In this document: positions 33,412-41,765 of the stretch, one piece after another
How positions within the stretch are numbered: the stretch's first letter is position 1
Layout: each line of letters opens with the position of its first letter
NCBI RefSeq assembly: GCF_017976235.1
Contig: NZ_JACVHC010000005.1
Coordinates: forward strand, 1 to 64,000
Length of the DNA stretch: 64,000 bases
Direction of reading: 5' to 3'
DNA from: Pseudomonas anatoliensis
GTDB lineage: Bacteria > Pseudomonadota > Gammaproteobacteria > Pseudomonadales > Pseudomonadaceae
The notes under the pieces: model-generated
Told to the model about the DNA's origin: nothing
Seen by the model: the letters and a program-made list of their open reading frames with translations, nothing else
Database searches by the model: none
Translations under genes and position numbers: made by a program

Positions 33412-34266
33412 ATGAGCATCGAATGGCACACGCTGGACCGCGAACCAAGTCTGCCCGGGCTGTACGCAAGGGCCGCGACACGGCGCAAAATCACCGGCAC
33501 ACAATTGCCCGACAGTGGTTTGCGCTGTTGGGTCGATGTCGACGGCAAACGGTTGGCGGACTATCGCAAGGTCTGCGGTTTTGTCGACGATGGTCTGCTG
33601 CCGCCGACTTATCCCCACATCCTCGCGTTTGCCTTGCAGATGCAATTGCTCACAGCCAAGGACTTTCCGTTTCCGCTGCTGGGGTTGATTCATTTGCGCA
33701 ACCGCATTCGCGTGCTGCGGCCGATGGGCGGGATCAGTCGGGCGCAAGTCAGCGTGCGCGTGCACAACCTGCAACCGCATCCCAAGGGGGCGACGTTCGA
33801 TCTGGTGACCACACTGGACGATCAGCTCGGGCCGCTGTGGGAAGCCGAAAGCCAGATGCTCTGTCGCGGTGTGAAACTCGACGGTGAGGCCGTCGAGCAG
33901 CAGTGGGAACCGTCGCAAGCGCTGACTGAAGTGACGCACTGGAAAGCACCGGCAGACATCGGCCGCCGATACGCCAAGGTCTCCGGTGACTACAACCCGA
34001 TTCACTTGAGTGCGGCCAGCGCCAAGCTGTTCGGTTTCCCCACGGCCATTGCCCATGGTTTGTGGAACAAGGCACGCACAATCGCGGCATTGGCGGATCA
34101 TTTGCCCAAGGCCAATCTCGAAATCACCGTGCACTTTCGCAAACCGGTGCGATTGCCGAGTGAGGTGACATTGCTCGCAAGCGCGGCAGGGTCCAGCGGC
34201 GAATTGCGCCTGGTGGGCGCGGGGGAACTTGAGCACATGGTGGGTGGCTGGCAGCCGATTGCCTGA
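33412..34266 (+). CDS. MaoC-family (R)-specific enoyl-CoA hydratase / dehydratase
   Basis: A 284-residue double hot-dog protein. The C-terminal half carries the hydratase-2 motif VSGDYNPIHLSAASAKLFGF followed by PTAIAHGLW (residues about 187-220), with the catalytic Asp and His. The N-terminal half is a non-catalytic hot dog. This is the layout of mycobacterial HtdX (Rv0241c), which dehydrates 3-hydroxyacyl-CoA. It is paired tightly with the FabG4-like reductase. A strong intrinsic terminator follows at 34360. The longer in-frame start at 33331 would overlap the reductase and is rejected. Confidence 0.9.
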   Translation: MSIEWHTLDREPSLPGLYARAATRRKITGTQLPDSGLRCWVDVDGKRLADYRKVCGFVDDGLLPPTYPHILAFALQMQLLTAKDFPFPLLGLIHLRNRIRVLRPMGGISRAQVSVRVHNLQPHPKGATFDLVTTLDDQLGPLWEAESQMLCRGVKLDGEAVEQQWEPSQALTEVTHWKAPADIGRRYAKVSGDYNPIHLSAASAKLFGFPTAIAHGLWNKARTIAALADHLPKANLEITVHFRKPVRLPSEVTLLASAAGSSGELRLVGAGELEHMVGGWQPIA

Positions 34267-34359
34267 AAACCCTTTCGATAGCGTCGGGGGCAAGCCTGTT
34301 AATTGTGTATATATCACTTAAGTTTTTGCGCGCTCTGCCCCCTTCTCCGGCAAACACCC

Positions 34360-34385
34360 AGCCTTGATATTCAAGGCTTTTTTTT
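34360..34385 (+). terminator. Rho-independent terminator of the fabG-maoC operon
   Basis: Stem AGCCTTG / CAAGGCT (34360-34366 and 34372-34378) with an ATATT loop and an uninterrupted run of Ts, 93 bp after the dehydratase stop codon. Confidence 0.9.
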
Positions 34386-34579
34386 GTGCGTCTATATCGT
34401 GGGTATTAGTCCTTAGGCGCTGCGCAGCACCTTATATATAAAGGCGTTAATACCAACTTGAGAATGGTGCGAACCCTGCCCCCGGACTGAGATTGGCACA
34501 ACGGACGAGGCATCACCGACAACAGATCGGCGGGCCATCGAAGACGACGAACGTTGTGACAGGTGCAGGTAACTCGATC

Positions 34580-36493
34580 ATGAAAACTCAAAACGTGTGG
34601 TGCAAATCGGCAATTGCTCTGGCATTGATGCTTTCCCTCGGCCTCACCGGTTGCAGCAGCGGCGGTGGCGGTCACAAGAGCAATCCCGGCGCCTCTTCGC
34701 AGGACAGCACCGCCGGTACCGATGGGACGGGCGGAACTGGTGGAACAGGCGGAACCGGTGATACCGCCGGAACGGGTGGCACTGGCGGAACCGGTGACAC
34801 CGCCGGTACGGGTGGCACTGGCGGCACTGGCAATACCGGAGGCACTGGCGGCACTGGCGGAACAGGTGATACCGCCGGCACAGGTGGAACAGGAGGAACG
34901 GGTGGCACCGGCGGTACTAATCCTACCAATCCGATAAACCCTACAAACCCGACAGATCCAACCAATCCAACCAATCCAACGAACCCGACAGATCCAACCA
35001 ACCCGACTAATCCCCCCCCAGCGCTGGTGACCACCACCCTCGTGCAGGATGTCGGTAAAACAGTCAGCGGCGTCGGCGATGGTGTTGGCCAAGTGGGCGA
35101 CTCCCTCAGCGGCGTGCCTGTAGTCGGTGGCGTGGTACAGAGCGCGGCCAACACCGCTGGCAACGTTGTCTCCACACTGGGCGACGGCGTAACCAACGGC
35201 ATCGGTAAACTGGCGACTGATCCAAAAGGCCTCACCACCACCGTCTCGTCGGTCGGCGGCGTGGTACAGGATGTCGGCGACGGCGTGTCCGATCTCAGCG
35301 GCAAACTGTCGACCGCAACCAATCGCGTCCCGGTGGTCGGCGGCGTGGTCACCAAAGTGGCTCCGTTGCTCGATGGCGTCGGCGAGAAAGTCACCATGCT
35401 CGGCGACACGCTGAACACATCTCTCAGTACCGGCCCAACCAGCCAACTGACCAACACCGTTGGCGGCAAACTGGTGCCGGTGATCGCCATGGTTGAAAGT
35501 ACTACTGACAAAATCGGTAGCGCCACCGGCCTGGGCACTCCGCTCAAAGGTGTGATTTCGCAAGTCGGCGGCGCGGTGAACGGCTTGGGTGGCAAGGTCA
35601 CCGACGCCGGTCACGGCAATGCTCTGACCAACACCGTCGGCGGTGCGCTGAGCAATACCGGCACAGCCGTTGGCAAGGCCGGTGGCCTGGTGTCCAACGG
35701 CACCGGCTCGGGTATCGGCGGTGTCGGCGGTGTCGGTGGTATCGGCGGCGCTGTGGGCGGGGCTGTCAGTGGTGTCGGCGGCGCTGTCGCAGGTATCGGT
35801 GGTGCTGTCGGTGGTTTAGGTGGTGCCGGTGGTGCCGTAGGCGGTGCTGTCAGTGGTGTCGGCGGCGCTGTCGTGGCTGTCGGTGGCGCGATCAGTAGCG
35901 GCAGTGTCGGTGGCGGAGGTGTCGGTGGTGTCGGTGGTGTCGGCGGCGCTCTGGCTGGCACGGGCCTGCTGCAAACCGTTGGCGGCGCAGTGGTCAACGT
36001 CGGCGCAGGCTTGAATGCCGGCAGCACCAATGGCGTGGTCAGTGCAGGTGGTGTCACCGCGGGTGGCTTGGGTAATACCATCGCTTCGCTCAACACTGCA
36101 CTTGGCGGATCGGGCACACCGATCACCGCTCCGACCTCACCACTGGCCACCGTCGGCGCCACTGTGGGGGCTGGTCTGAACCCGGTTACCAGCGCTGTCA
36201 CCAGCCTGACCCAAAATGTCGGCGCCACCACCGGTATCTCCGCACCTGTGGCCGGTCTCACCACCCAGGTCGGCGGCGCAGTCAGCAACATCGGCAACAC
36301 GATCGCTGCCACCAACAACCCGGTCACTACAGCCGTCGGCGGTCTGGTCAACAACGTAGGTGCTACCGTCGGCGCCGTCGGTGGGCTGGTCAATGGCGGT
36401 GCCAGTACAGGCACCACCGGCGGCACCACAACTGGGGGTCTGGGCGGTGTGCTCGGTGGTTTGACCGGCGCTCTGGGAGGCAACAATCGCTAA
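34580..36493 (+). CDS. Glycine-rich collagen-like repeat lipoprotein, probable secreted partner of the TpsB transporter
   Basis: A 637-residue exported protein. A lipoprotein signal peptide ends in LTGC (Cys25). Residues about 45-118 are tandem GGT triplets broken by GDTAG units, followed by about 30 residues of TNP/TDP repeats (proline-rich stalk). From about residue 150 to the end, degenerate repeats of the type VGGAVSGVGGAV and LTNTVGGALSNTG recur, with almost no cysteine, aromatic or long charged stretches. No TPS haemagglutinin domain is seen, although an FhaC-type transporter gene follows. The ATG at 34580 is chosen because only it gives a signal peptide. A cell-surface adhesin or matrix protein is likely but unproven. 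Confidence 0.85.
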   Translation: MKTQNVWCKSAIALALMLSLGLTGCSSGGGGHKSNPGASSQDSTAGTDGTGGTGGTGGTGDTAGTGGTGGTGDTAGTGGTGGTGNTGGTGGTGGTGDTAGTGGTGGTGGTGGTNPTNPINPTNPTDPTNPTNPTNPTDPTNPTNPPPALVTTTLVQDVGKTVSGVGDGVGQVGDSLSGVPVVGGVVQSAANTAGNVVSTLGDGVTNGIGKLATDPKGLTTTVSSVGGVVQDVGDGVSDLSGKLSTATNRVPVVGGVVTKVAPLLDGVGEKVTMLGDTLNTSLSTGPTSQLTNTVGGKLVPVIAMVESTTDKIGSATGLGTPLKGVISQVGGAVNGLGGKVTDAGHGNALTNTVGGALSNTGTAVGKAGGLVSNGTGSGIGGVGGVGGIGGAVGGAVSGVGGAVAGIGGAVGGLGGAGGAVGGAVSGVGGAVVAVGGAISSGSVGGGGVGGVGGVGGALAGTGLLQTVGGAVVNVGAGLNAGSTNGVVSAGGVTAGGLGNTIASLNTALGGSGTPITAPTSPLATVGATVGAGLNPVTSAVTSLTQNVGATTGISAPVAGLTTQVGGAVSNIGNTIAATNNPVTTAVGGLVNNVGATVGAVGGLVNGGASTGTTGGTTTGGLGGVLGGLTGALGGNNR

Positions 36494-36547
36494 ATTGCAC
36501 CTGGCCGATTCGACGGCCTTACCTACAGCGCCTACGCTTGGTTGAGG

Positions 36548-36579
36548 GCGGAAGATTCCCACGAGTCTTCCGCTTTTTT
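36548..36579 (+). terminator. Intrinsic terminator between the repeat lipoprotein and its TpsB transporter
   Basis: Perfect 8-bp stem GCGGAAGA / TCTTCCGC (36548-36555, 36566-36573) with a 10-base loop, followed by six Ts. It lies 55 bp after the lipoprotein stop and 47 bp before the transporter start, so the transporter is expressed by read-through or from a promoter of its own. Confidence 0.85.
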
Positions 36580-36625
36580 CTTTGGAAAATCAGCCCTTCG
36601 CTGTGTTCTGACCATGGAGTGTCCT

Positions 36626-38296
36626 ATGCGCGTTATGGCATCCCTGCTGTGCCTCAGTCTCAGTTCCACCGCCCTCGCCGACACCCTGCCCAGCTTTCTC
36701 AACAGCAACGAAACCATCCGCAACCTGCCCGTGCCCAACCTGCCGGCCGACGCTTATCGCCCGAGCGCCACGCCGCTGGAAGTGCCTGACCCCGGCGCCG
36801 CCACCGCGCAACCGTTGCTGATGGAAACCAAGGTCAATCTCAGGACCGTGCAGATCGAAGGCGGGACGATTTATCCGCTCAACGAACTGGCCGAAGTCTA
36901 CAAGCCGCTGATCGGCCACCAGACCAGCCTCGCCGACCTGATCGAGGCGACGCGCAACATCACCCGACGCTATCAACAGGACGGCTATCTGTTGTCCTAC
37001 GCCTTCCTGCCGCAACAGAATTTCGACGACGGCGTGGCGCGAGTGGTGCTGGTCGAAGGCTACGTTCGCGATGTGCAGATGCAGGGTGATGTCGGCCGGG
37101 TCAAAGGCCTGCTCGATAAGCTGGTGGCGAAAATACAGGCCGAACGGCCGCTGACCCGCAAGACCTTCGAGCGCTACACCACGCTGATGACGCGCATCCC
37201 CGGCGTCACGATTCAGGCCCAGGTGCCGCCGCCCGGCACCACTGACGGCGCCACGACGCTGATCGCCGAGGCCAGCCGCAAACCGTTCACCAGCACGCTA
37301 AGCGCCACCGAAAACAACCGTAACGGCACGCAAGCGTTGCTCGGTGTCAGCAGCAATTCGCAAACCTCCATGGGCGAGCAACTGACCCTCAGCGGCCTGT
37401 TCCCGCCGGGAGATGACCACGAACGTTACTATCGCCTCGACTACAGCCAGTTCCTCGATGCTGAAGGCACGCAACTGAATCTGTCGGCCTCGCGTTATCG
37501 CGCCGACCCCGGCACCGAGGTGCTGGTCAACAATGGCGGCCGCCTCGATACCCACCGCGAAAACGACCGTTACTCGATCGGTTTCAGCATGCCGCTGATT
37601 GCCTCCTCCAACGAACTGCTGACTGCCGGCTCGCGCCTGTACGCGGTCGACGACAAGACCCGCTACGACGGCATCAACTTTCCGTTCAGCACGGAGTTTC
37701 GCACCGACATTCGCGCCCTCGCCTTCGAAGGCGACTGGCGCAAGGCCGATGCCCGCCAGTTGCGCATCCTCAGCGCCGGCGTCTATCAGGGTTTCGACAG
37801 CCTGGGCGCGCATACCAACTTCGATGACATCGACCTGGACTTCTTCCGCGCGCGACTCTCCGGCGTGCAGAGCGACAAGTTCTTCGACAACTGGCAAGGC
37901 GTGCTGTCGGCAGCGTTGTACTGGAGCGACGACACCTTGCCCGACAGCGAGCGCGCCGTGTTCGGCGGGCAGAATTTCGGCCGCGGTTATCCCGATGACC
38001 AGGCGTCCGGCGACAAGGGTTGGGGGGTGGCTTACGAGGTCAACTACAGCTTCAACCGTGAGGGCAACTGGGTGCGAATCCTGCAACCGTACGTAGTGCT
38101 CGACCGCTCGCGCAGCTGGTTCAATGACTTGCCGGTGCAGGCCAACAACCTGTCATCGGCAGCGATCGGATTAAGGTTCGGCGATGCCAAGTACTACAAC
38201 ATTGCGTTGGAGGCAGCGAAGGCGATGTCGGATGAGGCACTGGACACCTTCAATCGCAAACCGCGGTACAGCATCAGCTTCAGTTATCAGCTGTAA
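36626..38296 (+). CDS. ShlB/FhaC/HecB (TpsB) family outer-membrane transporter
   Basis: A 556-residue Omp85-superfamily pore. A Sec signal peptide (MRVMASLLCLSLSSTALA) is followed by a linker, POTRA domains (residues about 70-220, including VEGYVRDVQMQGDVGRVKG) and a C-terminal 16-strand beta-barrel. The conserved tip motif of loop L6 is seen as FGGQNFGRGYPDDQASGDKG near residue 455. TpsB proteins export one large beta-helical partner across the outer membrane; here the adjacent gene encodes a Gly-rich repeat lipoprotein instead. The ATG at 36626, preceded by GGAG, is chosen among three nearby ATGs. Confidence 0.9.
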   Translation: MRVMASLLCLSLSSTALADTLPSFLNSNETIRNLPVPNLPADAYRPSATPLEVPDPGAATAQPLLMETKVNLRTVQIEGGTIYPLNELAEVYKPLIGHQTSLADLIEATRNITRRYQQDGYLLSYAFLPQQNFDDGVARVVLVEGYVRDVQMQGDVGRVKGLLDKLVAKIQAERPLTRKTFERYTTLMTRIPGVTIQAQVPPPGTTDGATTLIAEASRKPFTSTLSATENNRNGTQALLGVSSNSQTSMGEQLTLSGLFPPGDDHERYYRLDYSQFLDAEGTQLNLSASRYRADPGTEVLVNNGGRLDTHRENDRYSIGFSMPLIASSNELLTAGSRLYAVDDKTRYDGINFPFSTEFRTDIRALAFEGDWRKADARQLRILSAGVYQGFDSLGAHTNFDDIDLDFFRARLSGVQSDKFFDNWQGVLSAALYWSDDTLPDSERAVFGGQNFGRGYPDDQASGDKGWGVAYEVNYSFNREGNWVRILQPYVVLDRSRSWFNDLPVQANNLSSAAIGLRFGDAKYYNIALEAAKAMSDEALDTFNRKPRYSISFSYQL

Positions 38297-38304
38297 GTAA
38301 ATCC

Positions 38305-38397
38305 CCTGTAGGAGCTGCCGAAGGCTGCGATCTTTTGATCCTGTTTTTAAAGATCAAGATCAAGATCAAAAGATCGCAGCCTTCGGCAGCTCCTACA
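38305..38397. repeat. REPIN (GCTGCCGAAGGCTGCGATC class)
   Basis: Inverted pair CCTGTAGGAGCTGCCGAAGG ... CCTTCGGCAGCTCC with inner ATCTTTTGAT/ATCAAAAGAT arms and a triplicated AGATCA in the loop. It begins 8 bp after the TpsB stop codon. Confidence 0.9.
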
Positions 38398-38432
38398 CAG
38401 GTGCGTGTAGTCAGCGTGAGGTGGGCGGACCT

Positions 38433-38459
38433 CATCGCGGGCAAGCCCGCTCCCACAGG
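38433..38459. repeat. Single REP (GGGAGCGGGCTTGCCCGCGAT class)
   Basis: One unpaired copy in the orientation ATCGCGGGCAAGCCCGCTCC, immediately right of a REPIN of another class. Confidence 0.85.
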
Positions 38460-38490
38460 GTCATATGCCATTTTCAAGATAGATGCAGAT

Positions 38491-38516
38491 CCTGTGGGAG
38501 CTGGCTTGCCAGCGAT
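38491..38516. repeat. Single REP (GGGAGCTGGCTTGCCAGCGAT class)
   Basis: One unpaired copy, CCTGTGGGAGCTGGCTTGCC then AGCGAT, 27 bp before the DUF6124 remnant. Confidence 0.85.
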
Positions 38517-38543
38517 GAACGATGACGCGGTTTTCGTTGTGGA

Positions 38544-38804
38544 TCAGGTTTGCGGATCAACTCGATCCAGCGCCCGGTTCACCGTCAGTTCGGCGAGCAT
38601 GATGATCTGCTGAATGCCCAACACCGTGCTGCGCTGCAAGCCGCTCAGTTCGCTGGCGAAGTTGCTGGCCGCCGCGCTGGCGCTGGCCAGTGATTCGCAG
38701 GCGTGGGCGAGCAGGCTTTCGGTATCGACGCTCGGATTGACGAGGAACATCGTGCTCGGCTGGCTCGGTTTGAAAACCTTGTGGGATGGTTCCGAAAATC
38801 CCAC
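38544..38804 (-). pseudogene. 5'-truncated DUF6124-family gene remnant
   Basis: The 86-codon frame encodes the C-terminal two thirds of a DUF6124 protein, a small Pseudomonas family: PSTMFLVNPSVDTESLLAHA, then CESLASASAAASNFASELSG and TVLGIQQIIMLAELTVNRAL. Full-length members are about 110-120 residues and have an extra N-terminal helix of 35-40 residues, which is missing here. The only start is a GTG at 38804 without a clear ribosome-binding site, and a REPIN lies 25 bp upstream in its place. I infer truncation by deletion or repeat insertion; a shortened functional form remains possible. Confidence 0.6.
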
Positions 38805-38828
38805 ACACCCCGAATTGAAATCCCCCCC

Positions 38829-38930
38829 GTGTAGGAGCTGCCGAAGGCTGCGATCTTTTGATTGCGATCTTTAAAAACAAGATCAAAAGATCGTCCGATC
38901 GCGGCCCGAGCCTTCGGCAGCTCCTACACG
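38829..38930. repeat. REPIN (GCTGCCGAAGGCTGCGATC class, one arm with insertion)
   Basis: Inverted pair GTGTAGGAGCTGCCGAAGG ... CCTTCGGCAGCTCCTACACG. The right arm carries the GATCGTCCGATCGCGGCCCG variant also found at 29189-29292. Confidence 0.9.
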
Positions 38931-38999
38931 GGTATATGCAGTCTGCATGAGTTGTATTGACTGGGCTGCTCGCGAAGAACGATAACGCGGTGAACCGGG

Positions 39000-39272
39000 C
39001 TAGCCCCCCGATCCGCTGTCGACCTCCCCGCCCTCGTCCTGATCGAAATACTGCGGAATCTCGTGCAGGTAGCTTTTCAGCCAGCGCTGCATGGCCAGTT
39101 CCCGTTCAGTCGGCGTCTGGGTTTGCACGACCGGCGAGGCGACTTTGTTACGGCTTTGCAGCAGCAGCCAGCCTTCGGTTTCCTGTTGCTGGGCCGAGGC
39201 CGGGCCGGCGTCGATGGCGTGGCTGGTCAGCGGCAGTGCCAGCAGGCCAACAAAAAAAATGGCAGCTCTCAT
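39000..39272 (-). CDS. DUF3613 family protein at the end of the tad operon
   Basis: A 90-residue exported protein with a Sec signal peptide (cleaved near SHA-ID, residue 19) and the DUF3613 core EGWLLLQSRNKVASPVVQTQ followed by TERELAMQRWLKSYLHEIP. The C-terminus is acidic and Gly/Ser-rich. DUF3613 genes are found next to tad/flp loci in Pseudomonas but have no defined role. It starts 10 bp after tadD and is probably the last gene of the rcpC-to-tadD operon. Confidence 0.82.
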   Translation of the reverse strand: MRAAIFFVGLLALPLTSHAIDAGPASAQQQETEGWLLLQSRNKVASPVVQTQTPTERELAMQRWLKSYLHEIPQYFDQDEGGEVDSGSGG

Positions 39273-39282
39273 CGCGGTCTCC

Positions 39283-39972
39283 TTACTTGAGCATCGCCGT
39301 GACGGCGGCGGTGGCCGGGCTCGGCACTTTGAGTTTTTCCGCGCGGCCCTGGGCTTCGCTGAATTGCGCCGGGCTCAGGCCGAGACGGCTGACCAGTTCG
39401 GCGGCGCGGTTCCAGTCGTTCTGATAGAGCAACAGCGTCACCAGGTTCAGCGCCGCCAACTGATCGCTCTGCTTGAGCTCCATGGCGGTGAGGAATTCGA
39501 AGCGTGCGTCTTCAATGCGCAACTGGTTGAGGTAAACCACCCCCAGATCGTTACGGATTTTTTCGTCGGTCGGCGCCAGGCGTGCGGCGCGTTGCAAATG
39601 AGCCTGCGCCTGACCGTAGTCGGACCTCGCCGCTGCCAATTGGCCCAAGCCGTGTTCGGCCTCGGCGGCCAGACACGAACCGAGCAGGCTGCGATACAGA
39701 GGCTCGGCCTCACTGCGACCGAGCAAGCGGTACACCTTGGCCTTGCGCAGACGCACATCAGCGATGTTGTCCGGCAGGCTTTGCAGGTTGGCGAGGCTGG
39801 CGTGCAGCTTGCCATCGTTGGCCATGTCATCGGCGAGGTTCAACGACAGCTGTTGATCGGAACTCAACTTGGCGCAACTGGTGTTATTGGTCAGCGCTTG
39901 CCAAGGGTTTTGCCCGGTGTTGGCACAACCACCGAGCAGCAGCAAACAGACACCTGCAATCATCGCTTTCAT
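39283..39972 (-). CDS. tadD: TadD tetratricopeptide lipoprotein
   Basis: A 229-residue lipoprotein (lipobox LLGGC, Cys17) with TPR repeats from about residue 55 to 200 (KVYRLLGRSEAEPLYRSLLG; AEHGLGQLAAARSDYGQAQA; IRNDLGVVYLNQLRIEDA). TadD is thought to act as a pilotin-like or assembly factor for the RcpA secretin. The start at 39972 has GGAG upstream and gives the lipobox; the longer frame to 40035 is rejected. It follows tadC by 10 bp. Confidence 0.88.
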   Translation of the reverse strand: MKAMIAGVCLLLLGGCANTGQNPWQALTNNTSCAKLSSDQQLSLNLADDMANDGKLHASLANLQSLPDNIADVRLRKAKVYRLLGRSEAEPLYRSLLGSCLAAEAEHGLGQLAAARSDYGQAQAHLQRAARLAPTDEKIRNDLGVVYLNQLRIEDARFEFLTAMELKQSDQLAALNLVTLLLYQNDWNRAAELVSRLGLSPAQFSEAQGRAEKLKVPSPATAAVTAMLK

Positions 39973-39982
39973 CACCACTCCT

Positions 39983-40873
39983 TCAAGCACCCAACGCCTT
40001 CGCCAGGGCGGTGAAGCCCGGGCCGGCGAGGACAATCAATAGCGCCGGGAAGAGAAACAGCATCATCACGACGGACATTTTTGCGGACATTTTCGAGATG
40101 TATTCCTGCAGGCGCGTCAGGCGCCGGTCATCAAGCAGTTGCTTGAGCGACAGCAGCGATTTCATCGCGCCGCCGCCCTGATGCAGCAGTTGCTGGAGGA
40201 TCACGCAGGTGTCGGTGAACTCGTCGACCGCCAGCAGTTGCGTGGCTTTGTTCAGTTCTGCGCCCAACTCAAGGCCTGAGTCGACGCGGCTCAACACCAG
40301 CCGCAGTTCCTGGGTCAGCACCGGCAACAACGCCTGGCCTTCATGGCTCAACACGCGCAGTGCCTGCTCCACGGCCATGCCGGATTCGAAGAGGATGCGC
40401 AGCAGCGGAATGAACGTGCCGATCTCACTGGCCAGTTGTTTTTGCCGACGGGCGACGGCAATCACCAACATTCGCTTGGGCAGCAGGTAGCCAACGCCGA
40501 GGGCAAACAGTGGCGCGATCCATTGTTTTTCCACGGTGGGGAAAAATACCGATTGCAGCAGCACGGTCAGCGCCAGCAGCAACAACGGCGAGCCAATCTG
40601 GCAGGCGGCGAACAGCGAGCGCTGACGGGCGCTGCGCCAGCCGAGACGGTTGAGCAGGGCCTGGGTTTCGTTGTCGATTTTGACGCTGCGCTGGCCGACC
40701 TTGCTGTCGCCGAGCACTTGCAGCAGATTGCCGAAGCGATTCTGCCGCAGCAGGTTGCCCTCCAGCCGGCGGCTGATCTGCTGGCTACGGCGGCGCTGGT
40801 CCAGCAGGCTGAAAAGCAGCAACAGCGCGGCGCCAAGCAAGAGCAAGGCGCTGATCATCAGTGGCGTCGTCAT
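39983..40873 (-). CDS. tadC: TadC inner-membrane platform protein (T2SS F family)
   Basis: A 296-residue polytopic protein with the GspF/T2SSF domain (residues about 155-285, including IGTFIPLLRILFESGMAVEQ) and hydrophobic helices at the N-terminus and the C-terminal end. With TadB it forms the inner-membrane platform on which the TadA ATPase drives Flp assembly. The ATG at 40873 overlaps the tadB stop by 4 bp; a longer frame to 41041 would be a tadB shadow. Confidence 0.92.
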   Translation of the reverse strand: MTTPLMISALLLLGAALLLLFSLLDQRRRSQQISRRLEGNLLRQNRFGNLLQVLGDSKVGQRSVKIDNETQALLNRLGWRSARQRSLFAACQIGSPLLLLALTVLLQSVFFPTVEKQWIAPLFALGVGYLLPKRMLVIAVARRQKQLASEIGTFIPLLRILFESGMAVEQALRVLSHEGQALLPVLTQELRLVLSRVDSGLELGAELNKATQLLAVDEFTDTCVILQQLLHQGGGAMKSLLSLKQLLDDRRLTRLQEYISKMSAKMSVVMMLFLFPALLIVLAGPGFTALAKALGA

Positions 40874-41754
40874 AGGCTGCGCAACATCCGCCAGAGCAAC
40901 AGACTGCCGATCACCTGCATGCCGAACGCCGTGGCCAGCATCCGCTGTCCGGAGGGGTCGTGCCACATGGCGACCAGATAAACCGGATTGGCCATCAGGA
41001 AGTACCCGGCCATGGTAATCGGCAGCAAGCCCAGTACCCACGCGGTGAGGCGGGTTTCGCCAGTCATCGCGCGCAATTGGCGCGCGGCCTGATCGCGCTC
41101 GCGGATCATCTTGATCAGGTTTTCCAGCAGCTCGCTGGCGTTGCCGCCGTAGCGATGATTGACCTTGAGGCCGAGGGCGAACAGCCGAAATTCATCGCGC
41201 TCGTAAAGCTCCGCCAGATCCGACACGGCGTCCGGCAGGATCACGCCCAACTGCACGCTGCGCTGGACCCGGCCCATGGCATCCTTGAGCGGATCTTCAC
41301 TGGCCTCAATGGCTCCGAGCACCGCATCGGCCAGGGTACGTCCAGACTTCAGGCTGCGCACAGTGTGGTCGAGCAGTTGCGGCAATTGTTCAATCATTCG
41401 CCGCAGCCGACGTTGATAGCGCCAACTCACATACCCGCGCAGGGCAAGCGGCGGCAAGACGAACAACACCAGCAAGCCAATCAGCCCCGCCAGGGCGAAA
41501 CCGATGAGCATCGCAAAGGCCCACAACAGTAACCAGAGGCCGATACGCTCCGTCGGCCGGCCCAGTCCCGCACGCAGAAACGCACGTTCAAGCCCCACCC
41601 AGCGCGGCGCCTCCACCGTCAATTGCGGTTGCCCCTGATTAAGCCGATCAAGCACCCGCTCGGTCCCGCCCTGACGCCAGCCGCTGTAGAACAGGCGCAG
41701 CGACAACCCCAGCAAGGTCAGGCAAATCACGATCAGCAACAGCGGTTTGAGCAT
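40870..41754 (-). CDS. tadB: TadB inner-membrane platform protein (T2SS F family)
   Basis: A 294-residue protein with an N-terminal helix, a central pair of helices (AFAMLIGFALAGLIGLLVLF) and a GspF domain at about 125-250 (QLPQLLDHTVRSLKSGRTLA). Standard TadB length and order: it lies between tadA (11 bp gap) and tadC (4 bp overlap). Confidence 0.92.
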   Translation of the reverse strand: MLKPLLLIVICLTLLGLSLRLFYSGWRQGGTERVLDRLNQGQPQLTVEAPRWVGLERAFLRAGLGRPTERIGLWLLLWAFAMLIGFALAGLIGLLVLFVLPPLALRGYVSWRYQRRLRRMIEQLPQLLDHTVRSLKSGRTLADAVLGAIEASEDPLKDAMGRVQRSVQLGVILPDAVSDLAELYERDEFRLFALGLKVNHRYGGNASELLENLIKMIRERDQAARQLRAMTGETRLTAWVLGLLPITMAGYFLMANPVYLVAMWHDPSGQRMLATAFGMQVIGSLLLWRMLRSL

Positions 41755-41765
41755 GCGGTGGGCCC

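Noticed and set aside
34672..36486. Proline-rich minus-strand frames opposite the Gly-rich lipoprotein
   Set aside because: Complement of GGT/GGC repeats reads as proline repeats; no start signals.
38557..38886. 109-codon minus-strand frame through REPIN and DUF6124 remnant
   Set aside because: Its N-terminus is translated repeat and it is out of frame with the DUF6124 similarity.
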